Notes under the pieces: model-generated | Databases searched by the model: none | Told to the model about the DNA's origin: nothing | The model's input: only the letters and a program-made list of their open reading frames with translations | Program-made: the position numbers and the translations under genes | NCBI GenBank assembly: GCA_940337035.1 | Contig: CALNHX010001067.1 | Location: forward strand, 120,332-184,331 | Reading direction: 5' to 3' | DNA from: Agriotes lineatus | Taxonomy: Eukaryota > Arthropoda > Insecta > Coleoptera > Elateridae | DNA: 64,000 bases | Shown here: in pieces, positions 44,820 through 54,424 of the stretch | How positions within the stretch are numbered: position 1 is the stretch's first letter | Layout of the letters: every line of letters begins with the position of its first letter

Positions 44820-45353
44820 ATTTTAAGAAATAAAAATCTGGTGTGATACACGCACGCAACTTCCTTTTACAGTGATCTTATAATTAACTAAAAATTTGAT
44901 TTAAAATTTTTAAGAATTTGTCAAAAATTTTTCAAAATTACAAATTCTACAAAAACGGTACAAAATAGAGCGTTAGGTGAAGAGACAAATTTTCTCTAGA
45001 GTTTTAAGCTGAATTAAAAAATGTAATAATATACCGGGTGTTCTATTTAAAATAGGAGTTAATAAAAAAAAATAGAAAAAGAACAAAAGAAACCCATTTT
45101 AGAAGTATTCACTGGCAAATCACCTATCTCACATCAATACACATTAAATATTTAATAAAAATGTGAAGTTTGAAAAAAATCGTTAAAACCGTTTTTGAAA
45201 AAATAAAAAAAAACTGAAAAATCACAAGAGTCAACACCTACTTCCGGTTATGCGATTTTCTTCAAAAGCTTGTTGTCACATCTACATAGTACACAAAACT
45301 TATATATGAAGTTTCAACGCCATACCTCTTTCCGTTTTTGAGATATTCTGTTC

Positions 45354-45396
45354 ACAGACAGACAGACACACAGACAGACAGACAGACAGACAGACC
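45354..45396. repeat. (CAGA)n microsatellite
   Basis: About ten CAGA/CACA units in a row. Confidence 0.9.
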
Positions 45397-45444
45397 AATA
45401 AAAAAAATATATATACGGTCGAACGTGAGGTTGCAGATAAAGTT

Positions 45445-45567
45445 GTCAGCGGCAGATAATAACTTTATCTGCTGCTCGTCAGCGGCAGATAATAACTTTA
45501 TCTGCCGCTCGTCAGCGGCAGATAACAACTTTATCTGCCGCTCGTCAGCGGCAGATAATATTATCTG
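45445..45567. repeat. 33-bp palindromic tandem satellite (about 4 units)
   Basis: GTCAGCGGCAGATAATAACT followed by TTATCTGCCGCTC repeats at exactly 33-bp spacing (GTCAGC at 45445, 45478, 45511, 45544). Each unit is itself a hairpin (GCGGCAGATAA / TTATCTGCCGC). Because 33 is a multiple of three, both strands show spurious repetitive open frames. Confidence 0.85.
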
Positions 45568-45727
45568 ATTTGGAAAAAATTGTAGATGAAATGTCACACA
45601 TTGAACATCATGTACCGGCAAATGATGACTCAGAAATAGATGAAAACATGTGAATTTTAAGAAATAAAAATCTGGTGTGATACACGCACGCAACTTCCTT
45701 TTACAGTGATCTTATAATTAACTAAAT
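45566..45727 (+). repeat. Copied segment of 44734-44887 inserted in the palindrome
   Basis: This 150-bp segment (TTTGGAAAAAATTGTAGATG through TTATAATTAACTAAA) is identical or nearly so to 44735-44886. It is flanked on both sides by ATTATCTG, and removing it rebuilds a GCGGCAGATAAT/ATTATCTGCCGC palindrome. Confidence 0.8.
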
Positions 45728-45801
45728 ATTATCTGCCGCTTGGCAATAAAGTGACAGTTTAGCATCATCAATCCAGCAGTATAATGCCATATTTTATTGC
45801 C

Positions 45802-46206
45802 GTTTGAAGAAAAAATATTTTTTTAATATTGCATGTAGACAGTCGTACAGTACCATAAAATTTTCAAGTGTGCCGTGGAAAACAATCAGAATGTTGAAAT
45901 ATTTTATTGGAAACAAATTTGAACAAAACTACAAAACATATCTACAAGTATCGCTCAAACTGACCGCGACCTTGTTGAACACACAACTGACATCTTCTAG
46001 TTACTCCATTGGTCGCATTCAATATCAAATTGAGAAGTATTTCGCGACAAGCATTGATAATCCTCTGCCTCAGAATTTCTTCGTTTTCTGGACGTGTTAC
46101 ATAAAATATTTCAACATTCTGATTGTTTTCCACGGCACACTTGAAGAAAATTTTGTGGTGCTGTATGACTGTCTACATGCAATATTAAAAAATTATTTTA
46201 AACATT
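45802..46206. mobile_element. Foldback derived from a Tc1/mariner-like transposon end
   Basis: Arms 45802-45910 and 46097-46206 are inverted copies of about 105 bp (TTAATATTGCATGTAGACAG and CACGGCACACTTGAAG phrases). The loop, read on the minus strand (46110-45942), encodes ENEEILRQRIINACREIL and VTRRCQLCVQQGRGQFERYL. This is the C-terminal end of a widespread arthropod mariner-like transposase whose usual ending is R-R-C-x-L-C-x-x-x-G-x-x-F-E-x-L-L. The 3' end of a transposon therefore seems to have been duplicated in inverted orientation. Confidence 0.7.
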
Positions 46207-46283
46207 TCTAAGTGTCCAAAAACCAAATGAAGCATACTACTGCATGCAGAATTTCATCCTGAATCCAAATATGTAAAAATATA

Positions 46284-46466
46284 CAGGGTGTTCGATTTAA
46301 AATAAAAAGTTGAACATCGTTGCTCAAAACAATTGAAAGATTTTTACGAACGGGCGATGTCAAAAGGTTGCTCTTGTCTTGCCATTTAAGAATATATATA
46401 GTTTGTTGCGTCTAAAATTTAAAACAACGGAGTTATGGGTTGCGGCGTTTTTTAGGAAACAGCCTG
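46284..46466. mobile_element. Small Tc1/mariner-type MITE, 183 bp
   Basis: The left end CAGGGTGTTCGATTTAAAAT and right end, read inward, CAGGCTGTTTCCTAAAA are bounded by TA on each side (46282-46283; 46467-46468). A related end, CCGGGTGTTCTATTTAAAAT, begins at 45034. Confidence 0.6.
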
Positions 46467-46639
46467 TATATAATATTATTATTTTGCTCTTAATGACCCA
46501 TTAATATGTTTTACTACTACATAGTGCAATATTAATTTCGTTACACAGCAATTTCATTATATGATAAATTTTACCCCACGCGCGTCCATACGTCACAAAT
46601 TAGGACGCGCATCCTGACGGGTTAAATAATAGTTATTTA

Positions 46640-46760
46640 CTATACAAGTGGGATAACAGCATCATTAATATACGTGTGTGTAAGTTACAAATGAGTGCGT
46701 AGCACGAGTTATGTAAGCACACAAGTATATTAATGATGCATTATCACACATGTATTGTAC
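46640..46760. repeat. Hairpin with GCGTAGC core (46.7 kb)
   Basis: TACAAGTGGGATAACAGC, then ATCATTAATATACGTGTG, pair with the mirror to 46760. The core is AGTGCGTAGCACGAG. TTTTATCTACGAC follows at 46765, a word that also ends the palindromic region at 54.5-55.0 kb. Confidence 0.6.
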
Positions 46761-46851
46761 AAAATTTTATCTACGACTGCCTAAAATTGAGAAAAGTGCA
46801 TTAAGAGAAATGTCAGATCTGTCATTTTCAAAAATATTTTAGTAGGCAAAT

Positions 46852-46990
46852 GTCATTATGTCATTCGACACTATTTCAATTAGGTAATGAAGTCATTACA
46901 CAACTCAGTTGCGTAATGAAACCATTACATAACTGAGTGGTGTAATGAGCTTCATTACCTAACTGAAATAGTGTCAAATGAGTGACGTAA
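46852..46990. repeat. Long hairpin (46.9 kb)
   Basis: GACACTATTTCAATTAGGTA followed by ATGAAGTCATTACACAACTC pairs with the mirror at 46931-46975, with outer extension to 46852/46990. The loop is GCGTAATGAAACCATTACAT. It lies within outer copies of GTGGGATA/TATCCCAC. Confidence 0.65.
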
Positions 46991-48509
46991 TGAGTTACTT
47001 ATCCCACCAGAGTAGATAAAAGTTTAATTATTATACATATGTAAACAGTATATTACTATGAGATGTAAGAGTTTATTCAGCTTCCAGAAAAAAAAACATA
47101 TCCAAAACAGCAATAATTTATCAACAGTGTAAAAATGTAAATGCTTTTTTGGAATACCTACTTGTTAAATATTTGTTTAGGTACTGTTTAGTACTACGTA
47201 AGCAACCTCTTTACGGCCCGGCCGTAAAAAGTGTCCGTAAAGACCACGGCCTGCTAAATTGTGTGCCAAACGTCAAAGTGACGTTTGTCACCTGCTTACA
47301 GCCATACACAAAATTGGAAATAAATGACATTTATAAACAACAGTTGCAACGTCCTACGCACTCTCAATCATTCTAAAACATTATTACACAAATCTAGCGT
47401 TTTTGTGAAAATAAATTTAAAAAGATACGTATGACCGAATTGTATTTAGGTATTACAAAAACTATTGTACAATACACGTCCGTTAGGGCCTTTACTGCCT
47501 CGCCAGTATTATTCGACTCGCTCTTCGAGCTCGTCTCACAAATTCCCTGGCTCGGCAGTAAAGGCTATCCTAATGGACTTCTACTGTAAAATACTATTAA
47601 GTGACCCAGTGCTTTATGACTATTAACAATCGTTTTCCATGTTAAAGTGACAATTATTGTGTAAATTTATACCTGAAGCGTGTGATGTAAATCTACAGAA
47701 TCAGAAAAGACATCTCGTCACTATTCCTCAGATGATACACTTGAAGTTCTGTTTAGGTTCTGAAAGAAAAAATTATTACGAATGCTTGCCGTCCGTTTAC
47801 TTACTGAAATATTATTAGGCATTTACGAATATTGTACTGTTATACAGTGCATATGGCGGAATACGTAACACAAAGACCTTAAGTTTGTTACAAATTAACA
47901 TTAAATGAAACTGTAAACAAAAACGAACCACAAATTATAATATTCAGTCAAAATGGAGGTATCTACTTCAATAAATAACTTGAGTAGAACGATGTAAACG
48001 AATGCATTTTACTCAAGCAGAGGGACCGATCTGACAAAGCATTGCTGCGCAGCACAGACCATGTAAAGGCAACGTTAATGCTTATCAGAATCTATTACTG
48101 GCGTTTCCCTAGGTTACATATGCCGGCAGCCACACTATATTATGATACATACCAGATAGTCTACGCCACATGTAAATCCGAAAGTTTGCCGATTTTAGGT
48201 TACATTGCACATATGTATACTGCAAGTAGGGTCCGAGTGTCTTTATACAAATTCCTGTAACGATAGATCATCTCACCAACAATTGGCAAATTGTAAATAC
48301 CCATATGTAAATACCTATATCCCGGTTTAATTTTCGTAAACATCTAATTTCTAATTTCAAAATTCAACAACATTAACGCATTAATGAATGACACTAACAA
48401 ACAAACAAAAAAATTGCATCTAACTTGCGCGTGCGTAGTAGATTTCGCGAAAAATGTGATCAGCGATCAGCGGTTCCAAAACAATTCACCAACAATTTTC
48501 AATGTCACT
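46991..48509. other. Unassigned apart from the 47.5-kb hairpin
   Basis: No coding family recognised. A short CG-rich palindrome ACGGCCCGGCCGT lies at 47213-47225. 47600-48500 is plain AT-rich sequence. Confidence 0.35.
47478..47578. repeat. Hairpin with CG-rich core (47.5 kb)
   Basis: GTCCGTTAGGGCCTTTACTG pairs with CAGTAAAGGCTATCCTAATGGAC. The core contains GACTCGCTCTTCGAGCTCGTC. Confidence 0.65.
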
Positions 48510-48631
48510 ACTGGTGTTTTCATTGCGACTTCTATTATGGGACATTCATTCTAAAAACCGATCAAAGGCTGCAACCAACCTAAACAAGCTAGCACCACAA
48601 ACATCATCTTTGAACCACTCATAATGGTTAT

Positions 48632-48756
48632 TTAACCAACAAGTGTGTTAATAAAGGAGATTAATAATCGAGAGATTTTAACGCGTGAGCGAGTGGAGCG
48701 AGCGAACGCGTTAATGAGCGAGATTATTAATCACCGATTAACATAAGAGTTGGTTA
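48632..48756. repeat. Hairpin with GAGCGAGTGGAGCGAG core (48.7 kb)
   Basis: TAACCAACAAGTGTGTTAAT and GATTAATAATCGAGAG/TTTTAACGCGT pair with the mirror ending GTTGGTTA at 48756. The core is GAGCGAGTGGAGCGAGCGA. It sits inside repeat copy 1 and is absent from copy 2. Confidence 0.7.
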
Positions 48757-48765
48757 CAAGACTTT

Positions 48766-49178
48766 TCCGTCAATCGTACGTTTATTAAAATCCATCAAAA
48801 ATATTTATTAGTTTTGACATTTCAGATACATTTGACGTTTAGTACGTATGGTTGCCGATGCCGGAGCAACTTTGCGGCAATTAAAATACTTGGCGGTTGG
48901 AAATCCACCTCTGTTGCCGAAGGATACATTGAGAACTCGATAGGTATAAAATACAAACTGCCACAAAGATATTGAGCGAAGCGTTTTCTAATGTAAATAT
49001 TTATATTAATAAATCCACGGAATAATTTAATCTTTAGTTTTGACATTTCAGATACATTTGACGTTTAGTACGTATGGTTGCCTATATAAAATCATTGCGA
49101 AAACGGGTCTATTAATGCATGATTTTTTAGACAAAATCATGCATTAATGAGTCGATATATAAACGATTGACGGAAATA
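48766..49178. mobile_element. Possible MITE with TTTCCGTCAATCGT inverted ends
   Basis: TTTTCCGTCAATCGTACGTT at 48766 is mirrored by AAACGATTGACGGAAA ending at about 49178. The interior has a 48-bp identical direct repeat (48809-48856 and 49035-49082) and a small palindrome (49110-49150, CATGATTTT / AAAATCATG). No TSD was verified. Confidence 0.45.
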
Positions 49179-49194
49179 GTTATTTATTTACCAA

Positions 49195-49306
49195 GGGCAT
49201 TATAAAGATGTTTATGGGCTTTCGAGGAAGACAAGTTTACAAGCCTGAGGGCTCTGGCCCGAGGGTTTATAAGTCGCACAAGGGCTATGAACATCAAGTA
49301 ATGCCC
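49195..49306. repeat. Hairpin of the 49/54-kb repeat, copy 1
   Basis: GGGCATTATAAAGATGTTTATGG pairs imperfectly with the mirror ending ATGCCC at 49306. The centre CCTGAGGGCTCTGGCCCGAGGG is CG-rich. The same hairpin occurs at 53886-53997. Confidence 0.6.
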
Positions 49307-49540
49307 GTGGTGTATACAACGTTTTATTTTCCACTTTAAATACGCAAATAACTTGAAAAGTTGGCAAAGCAGATACTGCTTTATAGACCTCGTATCACAG
49401 ATATAATCAAAAAATAATAGATCAATGGAAAAGACAGTATATTATTATACGAGTTTCATAAGAGGGCCCATTGTAGCACGCGTGGATTTGGGGCAAGACG
49501 AGCGCAGCGAGAAGTGCTCCAATGGAACAAGTGCTACAAT

Positions 49541-50671
49541 CAGTGGCGGTGATATGTATAAGCGGGAATAAGCGTTGCTTAGGGGCCCGGGCACGCAGAG
49601 GGCCCTTTGAGGGGCCCGGTAAGTTCTGTATTCGCTTATTAAATATCTCGATATCTTCTACTTCAGTTGGGTATAGATTGATAGCACTGCAACCTCAGTG
49701 CCCACTCTCAGTTATCAGTCATCAGTGATCAGACTCGATTTGAGAGCTTTGAAAAACTAACAAACAATTTTGAATTTTTAGAACCGAAAAACGTTTTAAA
49801 AATGCAAGACGCTGAACAGGTCCGATGTGATTTGCTTCAGAAAAAGTATTCTGATGTTCTCAATAATAATGTCGCCATTCAGTTTGTGAACGCTATTTTT
49901 TTACTAAAAGAGGATTTAAATGATAGCATGAGTGTTCCAGATTTGACAAGTTTATTCCTACAGAAATATAGTGTTCTCGAAAGCAGTTTTGGCGAGATTA
50001 TTACTGCACAGGTTTTATTCGTGACTCTCCTGTAACATTAACCACAATAGAAAGATCATTCGGCAAGTTGAAAGCAATAAAACATTGTTTAAGAAATTCT
50101 ATCAGCCAAGATAGGCTACATGACCGTTCGGTTTTGTCAATTGAGCAAAAAGCATCGTCTACAATAGGGATCCTGTTGTAAAAATCTTGTGGAACAATTT
50201 CCTGTCAATAAGGCAAGAAAGGTACATTTTTTATTTCTGATCAATTTATTTTTACGGCGTTTTACAGATATTAATGATACAAATAAATACTAAGTAGGCA
50301 TTTGTTACCTATTTTGACGGGAGTTCTTAATATTATTTTATTTTACTTGGGTTACACCTGGGTAGATATTTCCATCCATCCATCAGTTTTCTTTGTATTT
50401 GTGTCTATACCAACTTAAAGATTGTATTTAGTTTTATATTTTAAATTGATATTTTGTTAGATATGTAAGTTATAGAATGTGTTAAATGTCAGGCATTTAC
50501 TACTCTATTTCTGTTGGTTATAACATGATGTTATTTAATTTTTTATTAAACGTGTACTTTGTTTAATATTATTATAAATATACAATTCATTATGTATATA
50601 AAGCTTTTTACAAAGGGGGGGGGGCATTTAAATATTTGCTTAGAGGCCCAAGGTGTCTTGCACCGCCACTG
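49541..50671 (+). mobile_element. Non-autonomous hAT element with 8-bp duplication GCTACAAT
   Basis: The ends CAGTGGCGGTG (49541) and CACCGCCACTG (to 50671) are inverted. GCTACAAT flanks both sides (49533-49540; 50672-50679). The subterminal GCTTAGGGGCCCGGGC and GCTTAGAGGCCCAAGG phrases near each end are typical of hAT families with ZMYM-like transposases. The interior retains only a small C-terminal transposase remnant. Confidence 0.9.
49802..50180 (+). pseudogene. hAT transposase C-terminal remnant (dimerisation region)
   Basis: The ATG at 49802 opens a 77-codon frame (MQDAEQVRCDLLQKKYSDVL; LTSLFLQKYSVLESSFGEII). After a small frame change near 50035, TLTTIERSFGKLKAIKHCLR, SISQDRLHDRSVLSIEQKA matches the hAT dimerisation block (S-A-E-R-S-F-S-K-L-K ... 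L-S-I-E). The DDE core is absent, so the protein cannot transpose. Confidence 0.75.
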
Positions 50672-50740
50672 GCTACAATGCCTCTTATCAAACGAGTATA
50701 ATATACTATTTTATTTAATCTAGGGATTTTTTAGCGTAAT

Positions 50741-50779
50741 GATGGCGACATTGTCAAATGACATTTGACAGTCGCCATC
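50741..50779. repeat. 39-bp near-perfect palindrome
   Basis: GATGGCGACATTGTCAAATG is followed directly by its near-exact mirror, ACATTTGACAGTCGCCATC. Confidence 0.7.
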
Positions 50780-51682
50780 TATTGGACAAAGTATCAATTT
50801 CACTGTTCTGATATTTGAATGTTTAAATTTGGTGCAAACTTTTTGGTTCGCGTGCTGTTCAAATAGTGCCTTACCTAGAACAATAATTCTGTTTAATTAA
50901 TTCGTTAAAAAGTACCTTCAGTTTAGGTTATATTTGATTATATAAATATAAATGTAATAAATACAGTTCAGAGATTGTGTTTATGTGTTCGACATCTGAC
51001 GTTTGTCGTCTTATGAGCACGTGAAAGCAAATGCCACCAATCTTATAAAACAAATAGTTATAAAAACAGTGTTATAATCAAGAAGACTATACTAAGGAGA
51101 TGCAACTTCCTATGACGGCTGTATATAAAAGCGGCCCTTATGTCAGGGATAGCCGTCGCGGCGCTGTCGACAGCGTGTCCTGCCGTTCGAGAGTTGGAAG
51201 CGAGTTAAATTAACCTGTAATCGCGGTTAAAAGTCAGTTTACGGTTGTTAATCCAATGGAGTGTATTTCAAGTGTGTTATTAATTGTTAAAACATGGTCC
51301 GAATTTCCAGTTACACTCAGCAAATGTTTGACATTGACAGTTCACGAGTTTTGTGAATGAATAATTGTACACCACGGCCGCCTTACTTGTCAGCTTTTAG
51401 CGGTCCGCTTCGAAACGGGAGTTGCGTGTCCTTAGTATAGTGTTCTTGGTTATAATAGACTCCACTCCCGCGAGTGAAGTTTATTGCCCGAGACCAAGTC
51501 GAGGACAATAATCAATCAAGGGATCAAAGGCACTTTGGTCCCCAGGTATATACGCTATTTTTTGCACTCCCCGATCACCAATCCTTTATATAATAAAGGA
51601 GAACGATCCAGACGCGGGTTACGGTAGCGGCGGCATTTGCGTTTGCATGCATTTCGCCGTCGCCTCGATTTCGTGACCGGAG
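50780..51682. other. Unassigned
   Basis: No coding family recognised. 51150-51180 is CG-rich and includes the palindrome CGCTGTCGACAGCG. 51440-51545 has fragments of a larger imperfect inverted structure with 51915-51985 (CTTTGGTCCC phrases on both sides). Confidence 0.3.
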
Positions 51683-51845
51683 CAGAGCCCCGAAGGCCCC
51701 CTTGAAGATGGGCAGAGCCCCGAGGACGCTTTGGAGAGGGGTGAAGCCCCGAGGGCCCTCTTAGAGAGGGGCGGAGCCCCGAAGGCCCCTTGGAGAGGAT
51801 CAAAGCCCCAAGAGCCCCCTTGGAGAGGGGCGGAGCCCCGAGGGT
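51683..51845. repeat. GC-rich 30-bp minisatellite (about 5.5 units)
   Basis: The unit is approximately GAGCCCCGAGGGCCCCTTGG followed by AGAGGGGCG, with period 29-30 bp. It stands out from the AT-rich surroundings. A minus-strand open frame across it is a by-product of the period. Confidence 0.8.
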
Positions 51846-51977
51846 GGAGTAGATTTTTGGATACATTGCTTAAATTCTCGGGGGATTAAATGAAAATTTA
51901 ATCCCTAGGGATTAAAAGTGGCACTTTGGTCCCTCAAAATGACGCTTAAAGTAGGTCGTTTGGTCCCGGGAGTGCAA

Positions 51978-52111
51978 TAGTATATTACATACCGAGGTGG
52001 AAAGTGTTTCATTCCTGTCGTGAGATTAATTAGTTAACCGAGACGCGTAGCGTCGAGGTCAACTTTATCTCGAGACAGGAATGAAACTTTTCACCGTGGT
52101 ATGTATACTAT
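51978..52111. repeat. Hairpin with GAGACGCGTAGCGTCGAG core (52.0 kb)
   Basis: Left arm ATAGTATATTACATACCGAG, then GTGTTTCATTCCTGTCG, pairs with CGAGACAGGAATGAAAC and CACCGTGGTATGTATACTAT. The core is ACCGAGACGCGTAGCGTCGAGGT. Confidence 0.75.
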
Positions 52112-52359
52112 TTAATTCGCAACCACTTTATTCTAAACAATACTTGGAAAAATTATTATATTATGATACGACAGGTTGTGACGCGCATGAATGAATGAAC
52201 GAGATTTCCAGTGTCCCTACCTACACAGCGGTCGGGAATGGATTTATTTCCAACCGCTGCGACGGCAATCACTTTTCCGACCGGTTGGAAAGTTACAAGT
52301 TGGGAATAGCTCATTTTCCAACTTTTTAAAAGTCAGTAATGATCTTATTACATATATGG

Positions 52360-52578
52360 TTGCGAATAAAATATATTATTCAACCCTACGAGATAAAATG
52401 AGCACTCTCAATCTTTTTTTGAATCTGCTATGCACCCTCTACTAAACGACTTGTAAAAAACTATAATAATTATTTTCAACAGCTCCAGATGGCGCCACGT
52501 TAAGGATACCCGGTAAAATGTAGTTGATATTTAAATAGCAACTAATTTTTATTATTATCTGCGTGTTAGTATGTTACC
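52360..52578. repeat. Dispersed repeat R2, copy without MITE
   Basis: ATGAGCACTCTCAATCTTTT, then ATCTGCTATGCACC, AATTATTTTCAACAGC, CCAGATGGCG and CAACTAATTTTTAT match 55022-55575 in order. This copy lacks the MITE that splits the other one. Confidence 0.75.
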
Positions 52579-53185
52579 AGTGGCACTCATATACCTACTA
52601 CCTCCTATACTGCTGATACGAAACCAGGGCCGTAGCAATCATGACAGTGCAGATATATGTATTTCTGCACCGTGCAGTGTCTTATATAGCATGCGCATGC
52701 TTCAAAATTAGAAATATTTCTTGATGGGCTATGTTCGAGAACGTCGCATCATCACAATGATGCGTCGGTCAACTCTCTCATTCTTATAATGAAAGACAAG
52801 GATATCCGAGGCACTGGTGTTATTAGGCGAGATGCTCGAACATAGCCCTAAACCTTAGAATATAAAGTCTTTGTATTTTAAGCCCAAAACAGCCAACACA
52901 ACACCGTATGCGTAACGGCGCTGGCGAGTGACGATACATTTTAATTGTGTGTTTGTGTAATATTACGCAATAGTATGTGGCCCGTGTTTCATATATTTGT
53001 TTAACTTGGGAATTTAATTATTATTGGAAATTATGACTTCGAAGCGTTCAGAAGGACGTTGCTTTTTGTGTAGCAAAAAACTACGCATGTAAGGAAACAA
53101 CACTTAAGAAACAGCTTTAGCTCAATAAAAAATTTAGGCTACGGAAAAGTCACATCGCTTCAAGAGCGAAGAAAAGAAACAATTT
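52579..53185. other. Unassigned, with an imperfect hairpin at 52725-52848
   Basis: GGGCTATGTTCGAGA (52725) pairs with TCGAACATAGCCC (to 52848). A short ATG frame at about 53033 (MTSKRSEGRCFLCSKKL) has a CxxC pair but stops after about 19 codons and is not assigned. Confidence 0.4.
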
Positions 53186-53622
53186 CTCTTCTTAACATAG
53201 AATTTCGCCTTAGACCGCGTAGTATTTGTATATGAACACCCAGCATTTTCTGGTTAACTGTGCCTTGCACCTTGTGAAGTCGAGCAAAAACCCGCGCGAT
53301 GGTTATGCTCTTTGGTGGCTCGTGTTGTTTGAGTACCTTGAGAACGAGGATACTTGGGCAGTGCGACTTCCACTCTGATGATGTAAGCTGCAAGGTCTTG
53401 CGAAACGTTAGTGAATATGGATGCACAAATAGCAAAACGGCCAAATCTGCCTAAGTATCTCGTCCTCAAGATACTCAAACAACACGAGCCACCAAAGAGC
53501 ATAACCATCGCGCGGGTTTTTGCTAGACTTCACAAGGTGCAAGGCACATTAAGCCAGAAAATGCTGGGTGTTCATATACAAATACTACGCGGTTTAAGCC
53601 AAAATTCTATGTTAAGAAGAAT
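53186..53622. repeat. 176-bp inverted duplication (hairpin locus)
   Basis: Left arm 53186-53361 and right arm 53448-53622 are reverse complements at roughly 90% identity, separated by an 86-bp spacer. Shared words include CAACACGAGCCACCAAAGAG, CATAACCATCGCGCGGGTTT and AAAATGCTGGGTGTTCATAT. Each arm carries the same open frame (HEPPKSITIARVFARLHKVQ), which matches no family I know. Differences between arms are largely non-synonymous, so the frame is probably not under selection. Confidence 0.75.
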
Positions 53623-53750
53623 AATTCGAGTAACTACGAAAGCCTCAAACAGTAAATAAACAAATTTCTAAAACACATAATTCACATTTAAATTTATTTG
53701 AATAAGCGCGTCTTTAAATTGAACGCTTTCCACTCACTCTATATATGGTG

Positions 53751-54405
53751 GCGCTGGTGTTTTCGTAGTGACTTCTACTATGGGACATTCAATCTAAAAA
53801 CCGATCAAAATCTGCAACTAACCTAAACAAGCTAGCACCACAAACAGCATCTTTGAACCACTCATACTAGTTGTTTATGTCCCGAGGGCAATATGAAGAT
53901 GTTTATAGCCTTTCGAGGGCGACAAGTTTACAAACCTGAGGTCCTCAGGCTCGATTATTTATAAGTCGCCTGAGGGCAATGAACATCAAGTAACGTCCGT
54001 GGTGCATACAACGTTTTATTTTTCCCTTTGAATATGTAAATAAACTGCTCAAGGACAGGTCTAACGAGTAGCTTCAGAATGTGTAGTTCAAAACGTGACC
54101 ACCGAGCTTCTGTAGATGGCGCCAAGTGGACAAACCGCCACTGTGCTACAATGCTTGGAAATTTTGCAAAGTGGAAAGCCAAAACCAAATAGCGCATGAA
54201 GGTGCTCGGGACCTTAGCAACAACTTTGCCCCCTTTCAAAATTTCGATATCTGTAGCCGTTCGAAAGTTACAGGCGATCCGGACGGACGGACGGACGGAC
54301 AAAACGTTCGCATAAGTACGCTGAAGCTACTAATAACTCGAAAAGCTTGCTTTATATACCTCGTGGCACAGATATAAACTATAAATAATAGATCAGTGGA
54401 AAATA
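53751..54405. repeat. Dispersed repeat, copy 2 (partner of 48510-49435)
   Basis: See copy 1. This copy carries a hairpin at 53886-53997 and an extra segment at 54040-54330 with a (GGAC)n microsatellite at 54281-54300. Confidence 0.75.
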
Positions 54406-54424
54406 ATAGCTATTTATGAAACAA

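Larger units (their letters stand above)
44438..46621. mobile_element. piggyBac-like element with TTAA on both sides
   Basis: TTAA (44434-44437) precedes CCCGTTAGGACGTGCGCGT, and the right end read inward is CCCGTCAGGATGCGCGTCC before TTAA (46622-46625). Imperfect inverted ends of about 18 bp with an obligate TTAA target are diagnostic of piggyBac. An acidic coding scrap at 44700-44819 suits a piggyBac N-terminus. The remaining interior is occupied by repeats: a 370-bp block shared with 36.3-36.6 kb, (CAGA)n, a 33-bp palindromic satellite, a copied segment, a foldback and a small MITE. It is non-autonomous. Confidence 0.75.
48510..49435. repeat. Dispersed repeat, copy 1 (second copy at 53751-54405)
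   Basis: 48510-48632 matches 53751-53880 (GGGACATTCATTCTAAAAAC; AAACAAGCTAGCACCACAAA), and 49193-49435 matches 53884-54035 plus 54330-54405 (GAACATCAAGTAA; CATACAACGTTTTATTTT; AATAATAGATCA). Copy 1 alone contains about 550 bp of extra hairpin DNA at 48633-49190. Copy 2 alone contains about 290 bp at 54040-54330. Confidence 0.75.
49436..50707. repeat. Hairpin with GACGAGCGCAGCGAG core, split by a hAT element
   Basis: Left arm AGTATATTATTATACGAGTT / TCATAAGAGG (49436 onward) and GTGTAGCAC-type bases pair with GTGCTACAAT (49531-49540) plus GCCTCTTATCAAACGAGTAT (50680 onward). The core is GCAAGACGAGCGCAGCGAGAAG. The arms are contiguous only if 49541-50679 is removed. Confidence 0.65.

Noticed and set aside
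45445..45567. CRISPR-like regular spacing of 33 bp
   Set aside because: The units are contiguous palindromes without unique spacers, in a eukaryotic transposon context and with no cas genes.
45352..45693. 113-codon minus-strand and 76-codon plus-strand repetitive frames (SAADN / LSAADERQIKL)
   Set aside because: Produced by a 33-bp tandem satellite whose period is a multiple of three; both strands are open, so neither is evidence for a protein.
51555..51866. 103-codon minus-strand frame with 10-residue repeats
   Set aside because: It follows the 30-bp minisatellite exactly and has no known domain; open by periodicity.
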